From positions 243,501 through 307,500 of the forward strand of contig JACEFZ010025130.1 of assembly GCA_014155875.1 (NCBI GenBank): a DNA stretch of 64,000 bases. The letters are read 5' to 3'. The DNA is from Cepaea nemoralis. Lineage: Eukaryota > Mollusca > Gastropoda > Stylommatophora > Helicidae. This document shows positions 11,301 to 21,099 of this stretch, piece by piece. A program made the position numbers and the translations under genes. The notes beneath the pieces are model-generated. The model worked only from the letters and a program-made list of their open reading frames with translations. It searched no databases and was not told the DNA's origin. Each line of letters starts with the position of its first letter. Position 1 is the stretch's first letter.

Positions 11301-11705
11301 GGTTGTATACTTGACTTCCTTTAACTTTACCCTCAGTGTGCCTGTAATTAGCCTGTGATCACTGTAACAGTCTACATTGGAAACTTTTTTTACGACTGTT
11401 AACGCATTTTGAAACCTTCTGCTAATCAGGATGTAATCTATCTGGTTTTTAATCCTGCTGTCTGGACTCCTCCATGTCCATAATCTTCTAGGATGCTGTT
11501 TAAACCAGGTGTTTCCTACAACCATTTCTTGTTCTTTTGCCCATTCTACAAATATGTATCCTCTTTCGTTTCGCTTCTCCCAAACCATTGTTGCCTACAC
11601 TGCATCCATCGCCTTGATTTCTCACTTTTGCGTTGAAATCACCAATTATAAAGTTTATTTCCAATTTTTTTTTAAAACATTTTTACCTCTTTCATGCAAT
11701 CGTTA
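8320..11705 (-). pseudogene. LINE-B pseudogene (APE endonuclease + RT), split by a nested insertion
   Basis: Read on the minus strand it starts inside the endonuclease at IIGDFNAKV (about 11650). It continues through an endonuclease C-terminal part with YCNSDHR-like residues seen as DCYSDHRLI (about 11360), RT blocks with KTPGSDSTTEMI (about 10660), GVRHGCVMSPDLFSLYSE (about 10100) and the active-site block, here YADYTVLIA instead of YADD (about 10000). A late-RT KMISIETRKRML section (about 9700) follows, then the family tail VTTGKIEG...RHDT ending near 8350. Frameshifts and stops occur throughout. The copy is interrupted at 8593-9495 by another element; removing it restores contiguous LINE-B sequence. 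The 3' tail is GATGGATGG. It is inactive. Confidence 0.85.
8593..9495 (+). mobile_element. Internally deleted LINE-E (5' module fused to 3' end) with TSD
   Basis: Flanked by the 11-bp direct repeat ATAATCGGTTT (8582-8592 and 9496-9506). The 3' half (about 9115-9480) encodes the LINE C-terminus with RFKDTLKSSLNAFGIHHDTW and a C2H2 finger CPHCQRTFRAKIGLISHLRTH-like block, ending at a stop (9481) and an AAACAAC tail. The 5' half (8593-9110) has no endonuclease or RT and looks like LINE 5'-UTR sequence joined directly to the C-terminus. A second 3' end of the same family is at 62.86-63.4 kb (-). The structure suggests a non-autonomous derivative moved by full-length LINE-E enzymes recognising the shared 3' end. 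Confidence 0.8.
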
Positions 11706-11891
11706 TTAGTAAGTCTGACACCTCAAGGAATTCGCAACATTTGTCTCAGGAATCATATCTCTGTTGTTTTCAAGTTCTTCCTAGTGTGTTCCTTTACATT
11801 TCAACATTTACTGTCATATAGCAGAGCAGGTTCTGTATAGCATTTCACCTCTCTCGTTTTTACAGTCAAATATAGTGACTTATTGCATAAT

Positions 11892-12225
11892 TTATTTTTC
11901 CGCGTTTCCATCCATTTTCAGGATATTGCGGTCAACACCAGCATCTTTCAGCTGTATGTTGATTCCTAGGCTAGATTACGCTCATCAGCACGCCACGACT
12001 TTCTGAGCGACCGGCTCCTTACTCTCATAAGTCACGACTCGAACCACTTCTCAGGGATGGTTAACCCGGTCAACAAATGCCCGCAGAAGTCGGATGTGTC
12101 GGGAAAAAAAAACTGGATGAACGCAGGAGAAGAAGAACCACTTCTAATTCTCGTGCGCTCACATCAAACACGAGAGTATTCGGGATTAACGGAAAAAGCT
12201 GCTAATCCCTCGGCCAGGGAGCCGG
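11892..12225 (-). mobile_element. SINE-1 copy with 13-bp TSD
   Basis: Flanked by CTTATTGCATAAT (11879-11891 and 12226-12238), inside LINE-C. On the minus strand it has a tRNA-like head (CTCCCTGGCCGAGGG A-box region, degenerate B-box), then the family body GGAGCCGGTCGCTCAGAAAG, AATCAACATACAGCTGAAAG and GGTGTTGACCGCAATATCCTG. An extra about 60 bp between head and body distinguishes it from the copy at 62.1 kb. Pol III transcription and LINE-mediated insertion are the known mechanism for such elements. Confidence 0.85.
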
Positions 12226-12427
12226 CTTATTGCATAATATGCTTTTAAATTTATGTAATGCCACTGTTGCTTGCCCTATTATGCTCATAATCTCTGTTGT
12301 GTGTCTTTCATCTGTTGTTATATTTGCTAATAGGTATTTAACATTATCCACTTGCTAAAGCGATTTCCATTCTATTGTCATTTAAAATTTTGGTGACATC
12401 TATTTTTTTATAAAACCATTCTTACTG

Positions 12428-12430
<3 letters not shown>

Positions 12431-12476
<46 letters not shown>

Positions 12477-12549
12477 TGTGTGTGTGTGTGTGTCTGTGTG
12501 TGTGTGTGTGTCTGTGTGTGTGTGTGTGTGTGTGGTGTGTGGTGTGTGG

Positions 12550-12581
<32 letters not shown>

Positions 12582-12622
12582 TGCGTGTGTGTGTGCGTGT
12601 GTGTTTGTGTGTGGGTGTGGGG
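12431..12622 (+). repeat. (GT)n microsatellite with (GTGC)n segment
   Basis: About 190 bp of GT dinucleotides with GTC, GTGG and GTGC variants lie within LINE-C RT sequence. The CVCVCV and HTHTHT ORFs here are shadows. Confidence 0.97.
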
Positions 12623-14125
12623 TAGGTATTCAAGGAAAATCCTTTCTTTGCACTCTCGGATACTACAATGTCCAGAAATTGCTGTAGATCCTTTGCATCT
12701 TCCCCATCAATACTGTGTCATCTGCATAACGTAGATTTTGTATATTATAACCTAAAATTAGTCTCTGTTGATCTTTCTATTAGTGTTCGCAATGTGTATA
12801 TTGCAATTGTTTGTACCTTTTCCTTCCACAAAACAATACTGTTCTTCACCAATTTCCATTTTCATTTTCTGTCTTTTTCTTTTTATTATAATTCTGAGTA
12901 GAAGCTTATTTGCATGGTTTATGAGGTTAATTTTACGAAACTGTTCGCATTAAATTGCTCCTGATCTTTTTGGTATAGCTGTAGATGCATATTTTAGCAT
13001 ATCACAAGGTAAATGTCCACTGTTGTAAATGTCATTCAACATTTTGGTTAATATTTCCACTCAAAATTCTCCAAGTACTTCTAATTCTTCTATTGTGATT
13101 ACATCTGGCCCTCTGTTTTTCCTGTCTTCATATGTTTGATAGCCTCAGCGATTTCTTCTTTTAGATTAGGTGATCTTCTAAGTTACACTCTTCAGTTAAT
13201 TCTTTCCCTTCTCCACCACATTATACTGTTCCAGTTCTTCATTATAGGACTTTCCTCCAATCATATCTTTCTTGTTTTTGATTTAAAACACCTTGTGTTT
13301 ACTCTTATTTTTATTCCCGTGAGCTCACTGATATTTGTGTGCATAATTTGTGTATTTTTAATAAATTTAATTTAATTTTCTTGCCCAGCTAGTTTTACCG
13401 ACTTTCTTTTTCCTTTACGCATGTATCTAGTATTTCTTTATGTATCTTATCATACTCGCAATTGTGATTTTTACTTTGTTTTCTTGTGTTCATCAACTTT
13501 CAGATTTCTTCAGTCATCTATTGCTTTCTAGATGTTTGGTTTCTCTCTGGCAATATTGGTTTGCTTGTTTGATGAATGGAGTCCCTTAATATTTCACATT
13601 GTTCATCTACACTCTGTATTTTAGCTATTGCATTATGCCTATTTTTCACTCTGCATTGTCCTTTAGTGTCTTTATCTGCTTTCAGAAAATTGTATTCAGT
13701 CTCATATTCTTAACCACTTTTTCCCCTCTCTTCAATCTTGCTTTTATTTTCCCACATAGTGGTACATGATCCCGATTACAGCCAGTACCAAGTATTAAAT
13801 TGAAATCTGTTAACGTATTTCTAAATATTGTATTAATAAGTATGGAGCCAATATGGATGAATATTTTCTTATCATGCATTTTCCATTTGCAAAGTCGTCC
13901 TTAAAGGTGTTTAAACTAGCTGTTTCCATTTATCTTAGCATTGATATTTTCCCATTCTATTAGTTTCTCTCCTCTTTGATTCCGTGTTCCTAAAACATAA
14001 TTCTCCACTACATTCTCCATGTTTCCTACCGTTGCATTAAACTCTCCTAGTATTATTTTTCATGTTATTTAAATGAAAATAACAAAATAATTATCCCGAT
14101 GGAAAGAATAAATTAAACAAATAAC

Positions 14126-14636
14126 TTTAACTCGAGTCTAGTGCTTCCATATTGACGTGGATAGGCCTTAGGTTCATACCGGAATGCGATCAGCGTTGCC
14201 AGTGGTGGGTTGTGCTCAATATTTAAAATTCAAATCCCGAAATAACCAAATTAATCAATTTGATTATTGCTCATTGGATTTAGGAGGCCTGGTGTTCCTT
14301 GCCAATGAGAAGTCCTGATCGTTTCGGGTCCACATCGATTGACAGACGTCTGTCGCGGCGATTGGGCAATCTTGAGCATAGCCTACGATGGGTGACGTTG
14401 TAATATTCTGTTATGATAATTTGGCTGTGTGTCCAACGTGTGCCGCGTGGTTACACGTCCGCTTCACACGCCAGTGATCCGGGGCTTGTTTCCGGATCCG
14501 GTCAGGGATATGCACTACTGACGAGCTCAAACGAGGGCGAAACTCGAGTCTAGTGCTTCCATATTGACGTGGATAGGCCTTAGGTTCATACCAGAATGCG
14601 ATCAGCGTTGCCAGTGGTGGGTTGTGCTCAATATTT
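14126..14636 (+). mobile_element. 5'-truncated dimeric SINE with 11-bp TSD
   Basis: Flanked by AAACAAATAAC (14115-14125 and 14637-14647). It contains two near-identical copies of an about 97-bp body (14130-14226 and 14541-14636) beginning CTCGAGTCTAGTGCTTCC and ending CTCAATATTT. Before the second body is a tRNA-like head (14445-14530) with GCCGCGTGGTTACACG and a decayed B-box (GGGGCTTGTTTCCGG), then GACGAGCTCAAACGAGGGCG. So the order is body - linker - tRNA head - body: a dimer that lost its first head. Direct terminal repeats could suggest a tiny LTR element, but the 11-bp TSD favours retroposition. Confidence 0.65.
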
Positions 14637-14979
14637 AAACAAATAACGTCATGTAAATTCCTTCTGAACAACTCAATCTAAGGACCACTTAGACCAGTTT
14701 GTAAAACGTTGCGCCTCAAATTGTTCAACCAAGGTTGGAACATGAGCCTTGTCCCGTCTATCAGGAAGTAGACAACAATCCATTGCAACCTGTCCTGAAT
14801 CAAGGAACGAATAACGAACAGCCAAAGTATGTATCGACCTTACTTACTCTTGGAGTACTTAAGGACACTGACAGAAAAACATGTTAAAGGTAGACCCATT
14901 TCACCGCAACATTTCACCAGATAAAGAAAAGATAAAAGCATTATATAGTTACAGAAGACTAACTAACTTCCCTAACCCT

Positions 14980-15640
14980 TGAAATTAATAACGACTTCCA
15001 AGAAACCAACAATATTCGAGCTGTCTTCATATAAATATGTTATACTTTTGATACTGTGTGGACGTAAGATGTAATGGTGACAATTCGACAAGCATGAGTT
15101 GACCTCCATGCGTAGTCTTGAATGAGAGACTTCCTGTATTACAGAATCTCCAGAGTTAAAAAGAACATCCACTTAACAAGTCAATAAAATTGAGACAAGG
15201 AATCCTACATGGCAGTGTAACAGCATCTAGCTGCTTAATAATTCATGTAAACGACAAAGCCAACATCTGCTCCCAGCATGTCAGTGCATCCATAGCAATT
15301 TTCTGCCTGGACAACCAAAGAAAACGCTTCAACTGCTTCACGTTGTCTTCAAAAGACAGTGGAGACAATAGACTTGGAGTGTAAACTTAAATGAAACAAA
15401 CACTGCAACAGAAATGCGTACTTCTCTTCCCAGATAAATAAATAATTCCTATCGAGTCAGTGATTCAACGAATACCTCAGACAAACACGTCCACATTTGT
15501 TATCCACTGTACCAAATTCATCCGGAATCCAAATATAGACACACATAATCAAGTACACGCCATCAAAGAACATTATTATAATAAACCATTAACTAAACAA
15601 TTCTGCATATCAAAGACACAATTAGTACAGCAAAGAAAGC
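14980..15640 (+). pseudogene. Possible degenerate jockey-like RT
   Basis: Reading across frames on the plus strand gives pieces such as IRAVFI...TFDTVW, LRQGILHGSV (compare the IPQGSVLSP box), IIHVNDKAN (compare FNIYINDL), VSASIAIFC (compare SASLYADDLAIW) and NLNETNT. These are in the right order and spacing for a jockey/CR1-type RT palm domain, but the sequence is heavily mutated and I cannot align it formally. Confidence 0.35.
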
Positions 15641-16245
15641 GCAACGGTCGTTAAGCTCGTTAATGGTTTGTCTGGCCATCAGTAGCAAACACAGCCGTGA
15701 GTTAATTAAAGTTCAATATATGTAGGAAAGGTTTTATTTGTATGGCCAATATTTGGGTCAAAGTATAACCAACACACCATAGGACCCAATGAGTATCCCA
15801 AATCGACGCACCAGGTTTGATGTGGCCATTAACACGAGCGCATATTCTAAAAGTTTACCCAAAATTTGCCAGAATGAGAATAGCAAATCCTGCCAAACAG
15901 AAATGGCCATAGAAGACTTGATTTGACAGTTGGTGGATGAGTGTACACTGTCTATGGTTCAGAGTGGAGTGTAAGCACGGCAAATACTGATAGTTGGAGT
16001 ATAATTAGCAAATAAAGAAGATGGAATAGAAGAAGAAGATGACACAGAGGAAGAAGAAGAGGTAACAATAGCACCAGGAGGTAGAAGTGATGGTTGACTA
16101 GGAGGTGTATGCGGAAGAGAAAGACAAGTAGAAGAAGCAGAAGAAGACAACGACGTCGACGACAAAGAAGAAGAACATAAAAAGCAGAAGAGATAACATC
16201 ATTTCTCATTTAGACAACGATTTGAATTAATTGGTTCTGCTTCAC
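15641..16245. other. Stretch without recognised features
   Basis: No recognisable coding, SINE or LINE signal. A purine-rich GAAGAAGA-type stretch (about 16010-16195) gives a low-complexity leucine-rich minus-strand ORF that is not believable as a gene. Confidence 0.5.
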
Positions 16246-16249
16246 AGAC

Positions 16250-16475
16250 ATACAGTGTCTGATTTAATTTCTCTGGAATACAATGTTTAGTTAGCTTCTA
16301 TGGGATGCGTTGTTAGGTTTAGTTTATCTGACTTACATTGTCTGGTTTAGTTTATCTGATTGACAATGTACGGTTTAGTTTTCTGACTTACATTGTCAGT
16401 TATACATTGTCTGCTCTAATTTCTTTTTTTATACATTGTCTGGTTTAGTTTCTCTGACATGCATTGTCTCTGATG
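16250..16475 (+). repeat. Degenerate minisatellite, period about 28 bp
   Basis: The phrase ACATTGTCTGGTTTAGTTT followed by a TCTGACT-type link recurs about eight times with substitutions and length changes. It has no continuous reading frame. Confidence 0.7.
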
Positions 16476-16798
16476 ACAAAAAAAAAAAATATACATTACA
16501 ACTAGTGACGTCTTGGTCAGGAAAACTTGGCCAGTGTACCAATTGTTGTGCGAGAAACTGGTGGTCTGTAACTATACAGTCCAATGAACATTGTTTTGTA
16601 CTGATTGCCTCGAATATTACTTAACGTTTACACAAGCATGGTCGTCGGCAAAATGAAAGCTATGTTTGCAGTCAAAAGCCTACACGTCAACATTCTCCAT
16701 ACTAGTGCAGGTTGTATGAGTTGAGCAGCTGTAACGTATTAATATTGGCGATTCCAGCCAGGTGTTAAAATAATAAATGACCAATTTAGGATCCTTGT

Positions 16799-16838
16799 TG
16801 TTGTTGTTTTTTGTTTTTTTTTTTTGGGGGGGGGGGGC
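16799..16838 (+). repeat. Poly(T) to poly(G) homopolymer junction
   Basis: A T-rich run leads directly into about 12 G residues beside a SINE-2 end. Similar G or C runs of 11-19 occur at 29.64, 37.57, 39.93, 41.89 and 53.12 kb. Confidence 0.9.
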
Positions 16839-17060
16839 ATATGGTGCTGGCCCCATATTTTTTATAGACCAGTCGTCCCCCGAGGGGTGATGTGAACATG
16901 CTCACGCCGGTTTCACTTCGCAGATCATTTATTGTCAACATTTTTAGGCTGGTCCGACCTGGAATGCCAGGGCTTATTTGAGCCTCGATGTAAGTTCGAA
17001 CCCATGATCACCGGAGCTACAGAAAAGTGTGCTAGCCACAACAGCTCCCGGAGATGTGCT
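16833..17060 (-). mobile_element. SINE-2 copy
   Basis: On the minus strand a tRNA-like head contains TGTGGCTAGCACAC and a good Pol III B-box (ATGGGTTCGAACTT, about 16990-17005). The body follows with CCCTGGCATTCCAGGTC, and it ends GGCCAGCACCATATGCC. Related copies lie at 18.3, 24.7, 29.0, 31.0, 33.6 and 61.0 kb, all in this orientation. Confidence 0.65.
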
Positions 17061-17290
17061 GTAATAACCCAATATGTTGTAGTTATATATTTAACTGTCT
17101 GTTTCCATCGAATCTGTTTCTAACGTGGAACATTATTTACCACCAAGTTAGTTATTTTAAAACACAAGTTGTGAAGGGCAGAAAGAGTTAAGAGAAGTAA
17201 CTGACGATTGACGTATCCCAATAATGAATAGTGACTAGCTTGCATAGAATGCGTTAAGTGACAGATATGTTGATTACAACCAACACTTAC

Positions 17291-17708
17291 CTGCTTTCTC
17301 ATGAACGATGACTTCCACAACATCAAGATGTCCTTTAGATACGGCCACGTGTAAGGGCATCTGTCCCTGAAGGTTTCTGGCATGCAGACGAGTCGGGTCA
17401 GATTTGATGATTCGAGCAACTTCTTTGACGTTTCCATTCTGGGCACACTGAAACAGAGAGTCCGAGATAGAGCTGTCGCTGTTAACACGATCAAGCTGCA
17501 GTTTAAGACTGCATGTATCAGGCACCATAGATTTCTTCGGACATCGATATCTTATCCTCTTACGCAGCTGAGACTGAGAAGATGTGCCGACAGGTGACAT
17601 AATTCTGCCGTGTTTAGTCTCTATTAGTTTCATATTCTGGCCTTCAAACTCTAAACGTCCTTTCCTCGCAGATTTAAACAACAGGTGATATGCTAAGTCA
17701 CAAAACAC
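17291..17708 (-). CDS. Ankyrin-repeat exon of an unidentified gene
   Basis: Minus-strand reading frame ending at a consensus donor GCAG|GTAAGTG (GT at 17290-17289), phase 1. The C-terminal half is a clear ankyrin repeat: SLFQCAQNGNVKEVARIIK, a second-helix/turn region, then GQMPLHVAVSKGHLDVVEVIV. QMPLHVA corresponds to the canonical TPLHxAA. Upstream is a basic linker (SQLRKRIRYRCPKKS, then LKLQLDRVNSDSS). The true 5' edge is uncertain: AG acceptors after a pyrimidine-rich stretch include CATCTTCTCAG| (about 17572) and TCTGTTTCAG| (about 17450); 17708 is only the frame limit. Ankyrin repeats mediate protein binding; the gene's identity is not recognisable. It may be exon 2 after the exon at 40.2-40.75 kb on the same strand. 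Confidence 0.7.
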
Positions 17709-18264
17709 GTAATTCAGATACTGTATCGTTGCTGTAGTTTATAACTGCTGGTAGATTTCACAGATGTTACGTGTCACTAAAATCGTTCGGTTTCTCATGT
17801 TTACTATTGCATTAGCTGTGCCTCAAGCAGTCCCTTATCCAAAACGAAGCCATTTTCTATTTGAACAACGCCTCTCTGTGAAATATTTTAATACAATATG
17901 CCAGGCCCCCCTGTACCTTCGCAGCCAACGACAGGTAGATGTTGGTGACTGTGTCCCACATTGCCAGGACCATACAAGCTCTCCGGTTGAGAAGTGAACA
18001 AGCACAGACATCCGTTCTATGACAAACTGGCACGCACTGGTGATAAAGTCAAGAGGGGTGCAGTCGCGCGCGTCATTTACCACCGTTAGTTGTATAACTC
18101 TTAGAGATTTGAGCATATACACGCACACTTTATACACAGCAGACGAGAGATTGGGTATGTCGCTCTTGCATCATTCACAATTAATCTGTTGTTTCACATT
18201 TGTGAAATTGTATCTCTGGGGTCAATATCTAACAGGTCAGTAAATGAACTATTTTAACGCCGCG
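17709..18264. other. No recognised feature
   Basis: Unique-looking sequence between the ankyrin exon and a SINE-2. ORFs of 60-100 residues on both strands show no domain, repeat family or splice context that I can support. Confidence 0.5.
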
Positions 18265-18500
18265 GAATATAAGTTGGTATATGGTGTTGCCCTATATTTT
18301 TAGACCACTCGGCACTCGATGTGGTCAGTTACACTCAGGCCGTCTTCTTTCCCATAAATTATCGTAGGATGAACTTTAGGCTTGCTTGACCTGGGAGGCC
18401 AGGGTATTGACATAAATTGCCGCTTCGAAATGGTTTTGAATCCATGACCATTGACCGGTAGACAGGAGTGCTAGCTACTGCGCCAATGTGACTCAAATAG
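18265..18500 (-). mobile_element. SINE-2 copy (diverged)
   Basis: Shares with the 16.8-kb copy, in the same order on plus, ATATGGTGTTGCCCTATATTTTT, GACCACTCGGC, GATGTGGTCA, GGCTTGCTTGACCTGGGAGGC and a terminal GAATCCATGACC tRNA-like head. It is more diverged, and the B-box is degraded. Confidence 0.6.
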
Positions 18501-18549
18501 AAATAAATAAGAAAAAGGGACAATATTAGAAAGTTAGAAACTTTAGCTA

Positions 18550-18790
18550 AGGATATTGTGTGTGTGTATGTCCTCGCTCCCTTTGAACTCAAGGGTAATC
18601 CATACAAGCTACTTCTACTAGCTCTAGACATAATTTTGCGTGTGGGTTAGATTTCCCTGTTAACAGTGTCCCTCTCCATCAGGCGATCCCCACACCGACA
18701 CAGGGGTACTTGTAATTTGCGTCACCGAGTCAATTTTGTCGTCCTAAACCCGCGACTGGTCCATCAAGCCGGCAGGGGATATTTTCCTGC
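18550..18790 (-). repeat. Interspersed repeat family 3
   Basis: Shares with 31.88-32.09 kb and 34.56-34.78 kb a conserved core GATTAGCTTTCCCTATTACC-like segment (here GGTTAGATTTCCCTGTTAAC) followed by AGTGTCCCTCTCCATCAGG and a GTACTTGTAATTTGCGT end. Probably an old SINE; no tRNA head is evident, so the strand is a guess. Confidence 0.5.
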
Positions 18791-18879
18791 TCGAAGAAAT
18801 ATTAAGAAGCATATTCAAATTGACCCAAATGGTAACTGACCCGGCAATGTTAAATGGATCACGAGACAGATCAGCAACT

Positions 18880-19620
18880 AACAAAATAGGCACACTGAAC
18901 ATCTGGGCTTTAACAGTAAAGAAGAACTAATTGAAACAGTGGGAATAAGGGAAAATTGAACTGAAGGGAATGGCGGACACCAGAATAAAAGAAAGGGTAT
19001 GCAAGAGACCCACAACAGTTGTGCGTTTGTCTACTCTGGAGTGGAACAACAAGAAAGAGCAAGGCACGGTGTGGAGTAGTCATTCAACCACGACTAGCAA
19101 GAAATATATTAGAAATAAAATATATATCAGAAAGGATTATAACAGTGAGAACAAGAGAACAAACAATTACTACACATGTACAAATATACGTATCGTATAA
19201 CACAAACACCAATGAGCAAGAATGTGAGGAGTTCGTGAAAGACATCCATGATACACATAATAAAATATAGAAGCAAGACAACATTATAGTTATGGGAGAC
19301 TTCAACGCAAGACTAGGACATAACAGAACAGACATAGAGAAACATCGTGGAGCATTCACAGCAAATGGGAAAAAATGATAATGGATGTAGATTTATAGAG
19401 CTATTCACTCAACACGATTTCTTTATAACAAACTCATTTTGTAAATACGGAGACTCACACATTTACACTTGGTACAAATGGAACGATCTAGACACCAAAG
19501 CCAAATTGATTTTATATTAGCAAGAAATAAGGGGAAGGTACATATATCAGATACAAGGGCAGTACCCAACTTAAGCATAAATACAGACCACAAAGCAGTT
19601 AATTAATATAATATGTCCAG
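18880..19620 (+). pseudogene. LINE endonuclease-domain fragment
   Basis: An APE-type endonuclease remnant in shifting frames: an N-terminal KGMADTRIKE block, VIMGDFNARLGHNRTD (about 19290-19335; the GDFNA metal-binding motif is intact), NDNGCRFIELF and ITNSFCKY, a TWYKWN block corresponding to the TW.RP motif, and SINTDHKAVN (about 19582) standing for the catalytic SDH. Single-base frameshifts separate these. The RT part is absent. Confidence 0.8.
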
Positions 19621-20025
19621 AAATGAATGCCCTCATTCACGATCAATTGTTTTGAAAACTGTCCGTTGCATTGTTATGAAATTTTTCCTGCCGTCTCATA
19701 TTTACCCCCACCCAAGGAATATGTCTTTGATAGGTCCAAAAGCAACTTAAATCATGGGAAGCTGCGACATTTCTTTGATGTTTTTGGTGAAAAACTAGTG
19801 ATTCCTCGCTAACAAACTTGTGTTACAGTAATGCCCCGTTCCACTACGCGAGGCTCTTGTCATAAGGCCAATCCCATATCCCATGAGAAAATTAACTATT
19901 CAACGCTAATGTTTCCTTGTGAAGACGTAACACATTTAATAATGTCCACTTCATCTCTGACCCGTAAATTATATACCGCATATAAAGAAACTTTGAAGTC
20001 TGCTGTACAATATCCAGAACAAATT

Positions 20026-20032
20026 TTGTGTG

Positions 20033-20064
<32 letters not shown>

Positions 20065-20079
20065 TGGGTGGGTGGGTGG

Positions 20080-20108
<29 letters not shown>
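20026..20108 (+). repeat. (GCGT)n-(GGGT)n-(GT)n microsatellite
   Basis: Successive GTGC, GTGG and GT arrays in about 80 bp, probably one GT array that mutated into two tetranucleotide variants. Confidence 0.95.
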
Positions 20109-20110
<2 letters not shown>

Positions 20111-20179
20111 TTATGATAAGGTTATATGCTAAATCTCATCATTTTCCCTCAGTTGGTTACTGAGATATGGAATTTTATA

Positions 20180-20450
20180 TTGGGGCAGACAAAAGTAAAA
20201 AGACTATATAATAAGAGTCAACAGAAGAAGAAAGAAAAGACCAGGGGAAAACAATAACATTAAGACTACCAACTAACAGTATACCACAACAAGCAATGAT
20301 GTACAGGCCCAACGGAAGCAGAAAAAGAGGCCGACCATGTAAACGATGGACACGTGGAATAAAACCGGACCAAATCTGCCAGCCGCTAATACGAAACTGT
20401 AAGGTCGTATTGGTTATGACTTATTGCTGCTGCAACTCTTAACCATTTTT
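20180..20450 (+). mobile_element. LINE C-terminal fragment
   Basis: Plus-strand frame contains NSRKRGRPCKRW-like residues (seen as GSRKRGRPCKRWTRGIKPDQ), the usual basic motif after the RT domain. It ends in a short CTGCTGCAA tail. Only about 70 codons remain, with flanking stops. Confidence 0.6.
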
Positions 20451-20632
20451 ACAAATAAAAATTGCACCGATATGCGTTGTGTATAACGGTTTAACCCACT
20501 AGCTGATAAGAAACATGAATCAGCAAAATGGACAGAACTGAAGCCAGTTTCATTTATTGTGGTAATTATTTGCACAGCAATTGCAGACAAGTGACCAGTT
20601 TCTCTGAGATTGCAGTATTGATAATGTAATAT

Positions 20633-20768
20633 GGGCATTATAATTTCTGAATGTTCAAACATGCTCCTTTCTCATCGCATTGATTCAATTGCCACTGCTA
20701 AAAGTCGAGAATGTAATTCAAATAGCAACTGTGATAAGATGCATATTTTCCCTCTTTAGCGTTCATCG
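20633..20768 (-). repeat. Left arm of an about 135-bp inverted repeat
   Basis: Reverse complement of 21316-21457 at roughly 85-90% by eye. Shared segments include GGAGCATGTTTGAACATTCA, CAGAAATTATAATGCCCAT and AACGCTAAAGAGGGAAAATAT. The two arms are about 550 bp apart. Confidence 0.85.
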
Positions 20769-21099
20769 AACGATATTAGTTGTTTAAACAGTTTATTTGT
20801 CACGATCCGTTATTTGGCTCATTTTATGCTACGTTATAGATAGAATAACAACTGCGGCCAAGTGTTTATTTCTTTGACTTTTACGAAGCGAGACATAAAA
20901 CATTGTGTTATAGACTCAGGTTGTGTAAGGATAAATATAAACGAAACATAAAAGATAGTGCGAAAAGACATAGATAGTATAGCGAAATCTAGCAAATAAA
21001 TGCTTGAAAGTAAACATTAACAAGAAAGAATGGACGTATTAATAAATACAATCTGCTTAAAAATGCTGACTTCACAGTGGACTAGTATTGAAAACTTGC

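Larger units (their letters stand above)
11706..14064 (-). pseudogene. LINE-C pseudogene (endonuclease remnant + RT)
   Basis: On the minus strand it begins at ILGEFNATVG (endonuclease, about 14055). It continues through LGTRNQRGEKLIEWE, a degraded endonuclease end (13880-13680), RT blocks with EEQYCFVEGKGT (about 12830) and an intact YADDTVLMG (about 12720), and a C-terminal VDNVKYLLANITTD block (about 12340). After the inserted SINE it continues through CYTEPALLYDS (about 11840). Many stops and frameshifts. It is interrupted by a (GT)n tract and by a SINE-1. The second copy at 46.96-48.26 kb covers the C-terminal end. The boundary with LINE-B near 11700 is approximate. Confidence 0.75.

Noticed and set aside
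14126..14636. Miniature LTR retrotransposon (TRIM) with 97-bp direct terminal repeats.
   Set aside because: LTR elements make 4-6-bp TSDs; here the TSD is 11 bp, a tRNA-like head sits inside, and no TG...CA ends are visible. A dimeric SINE fits better.
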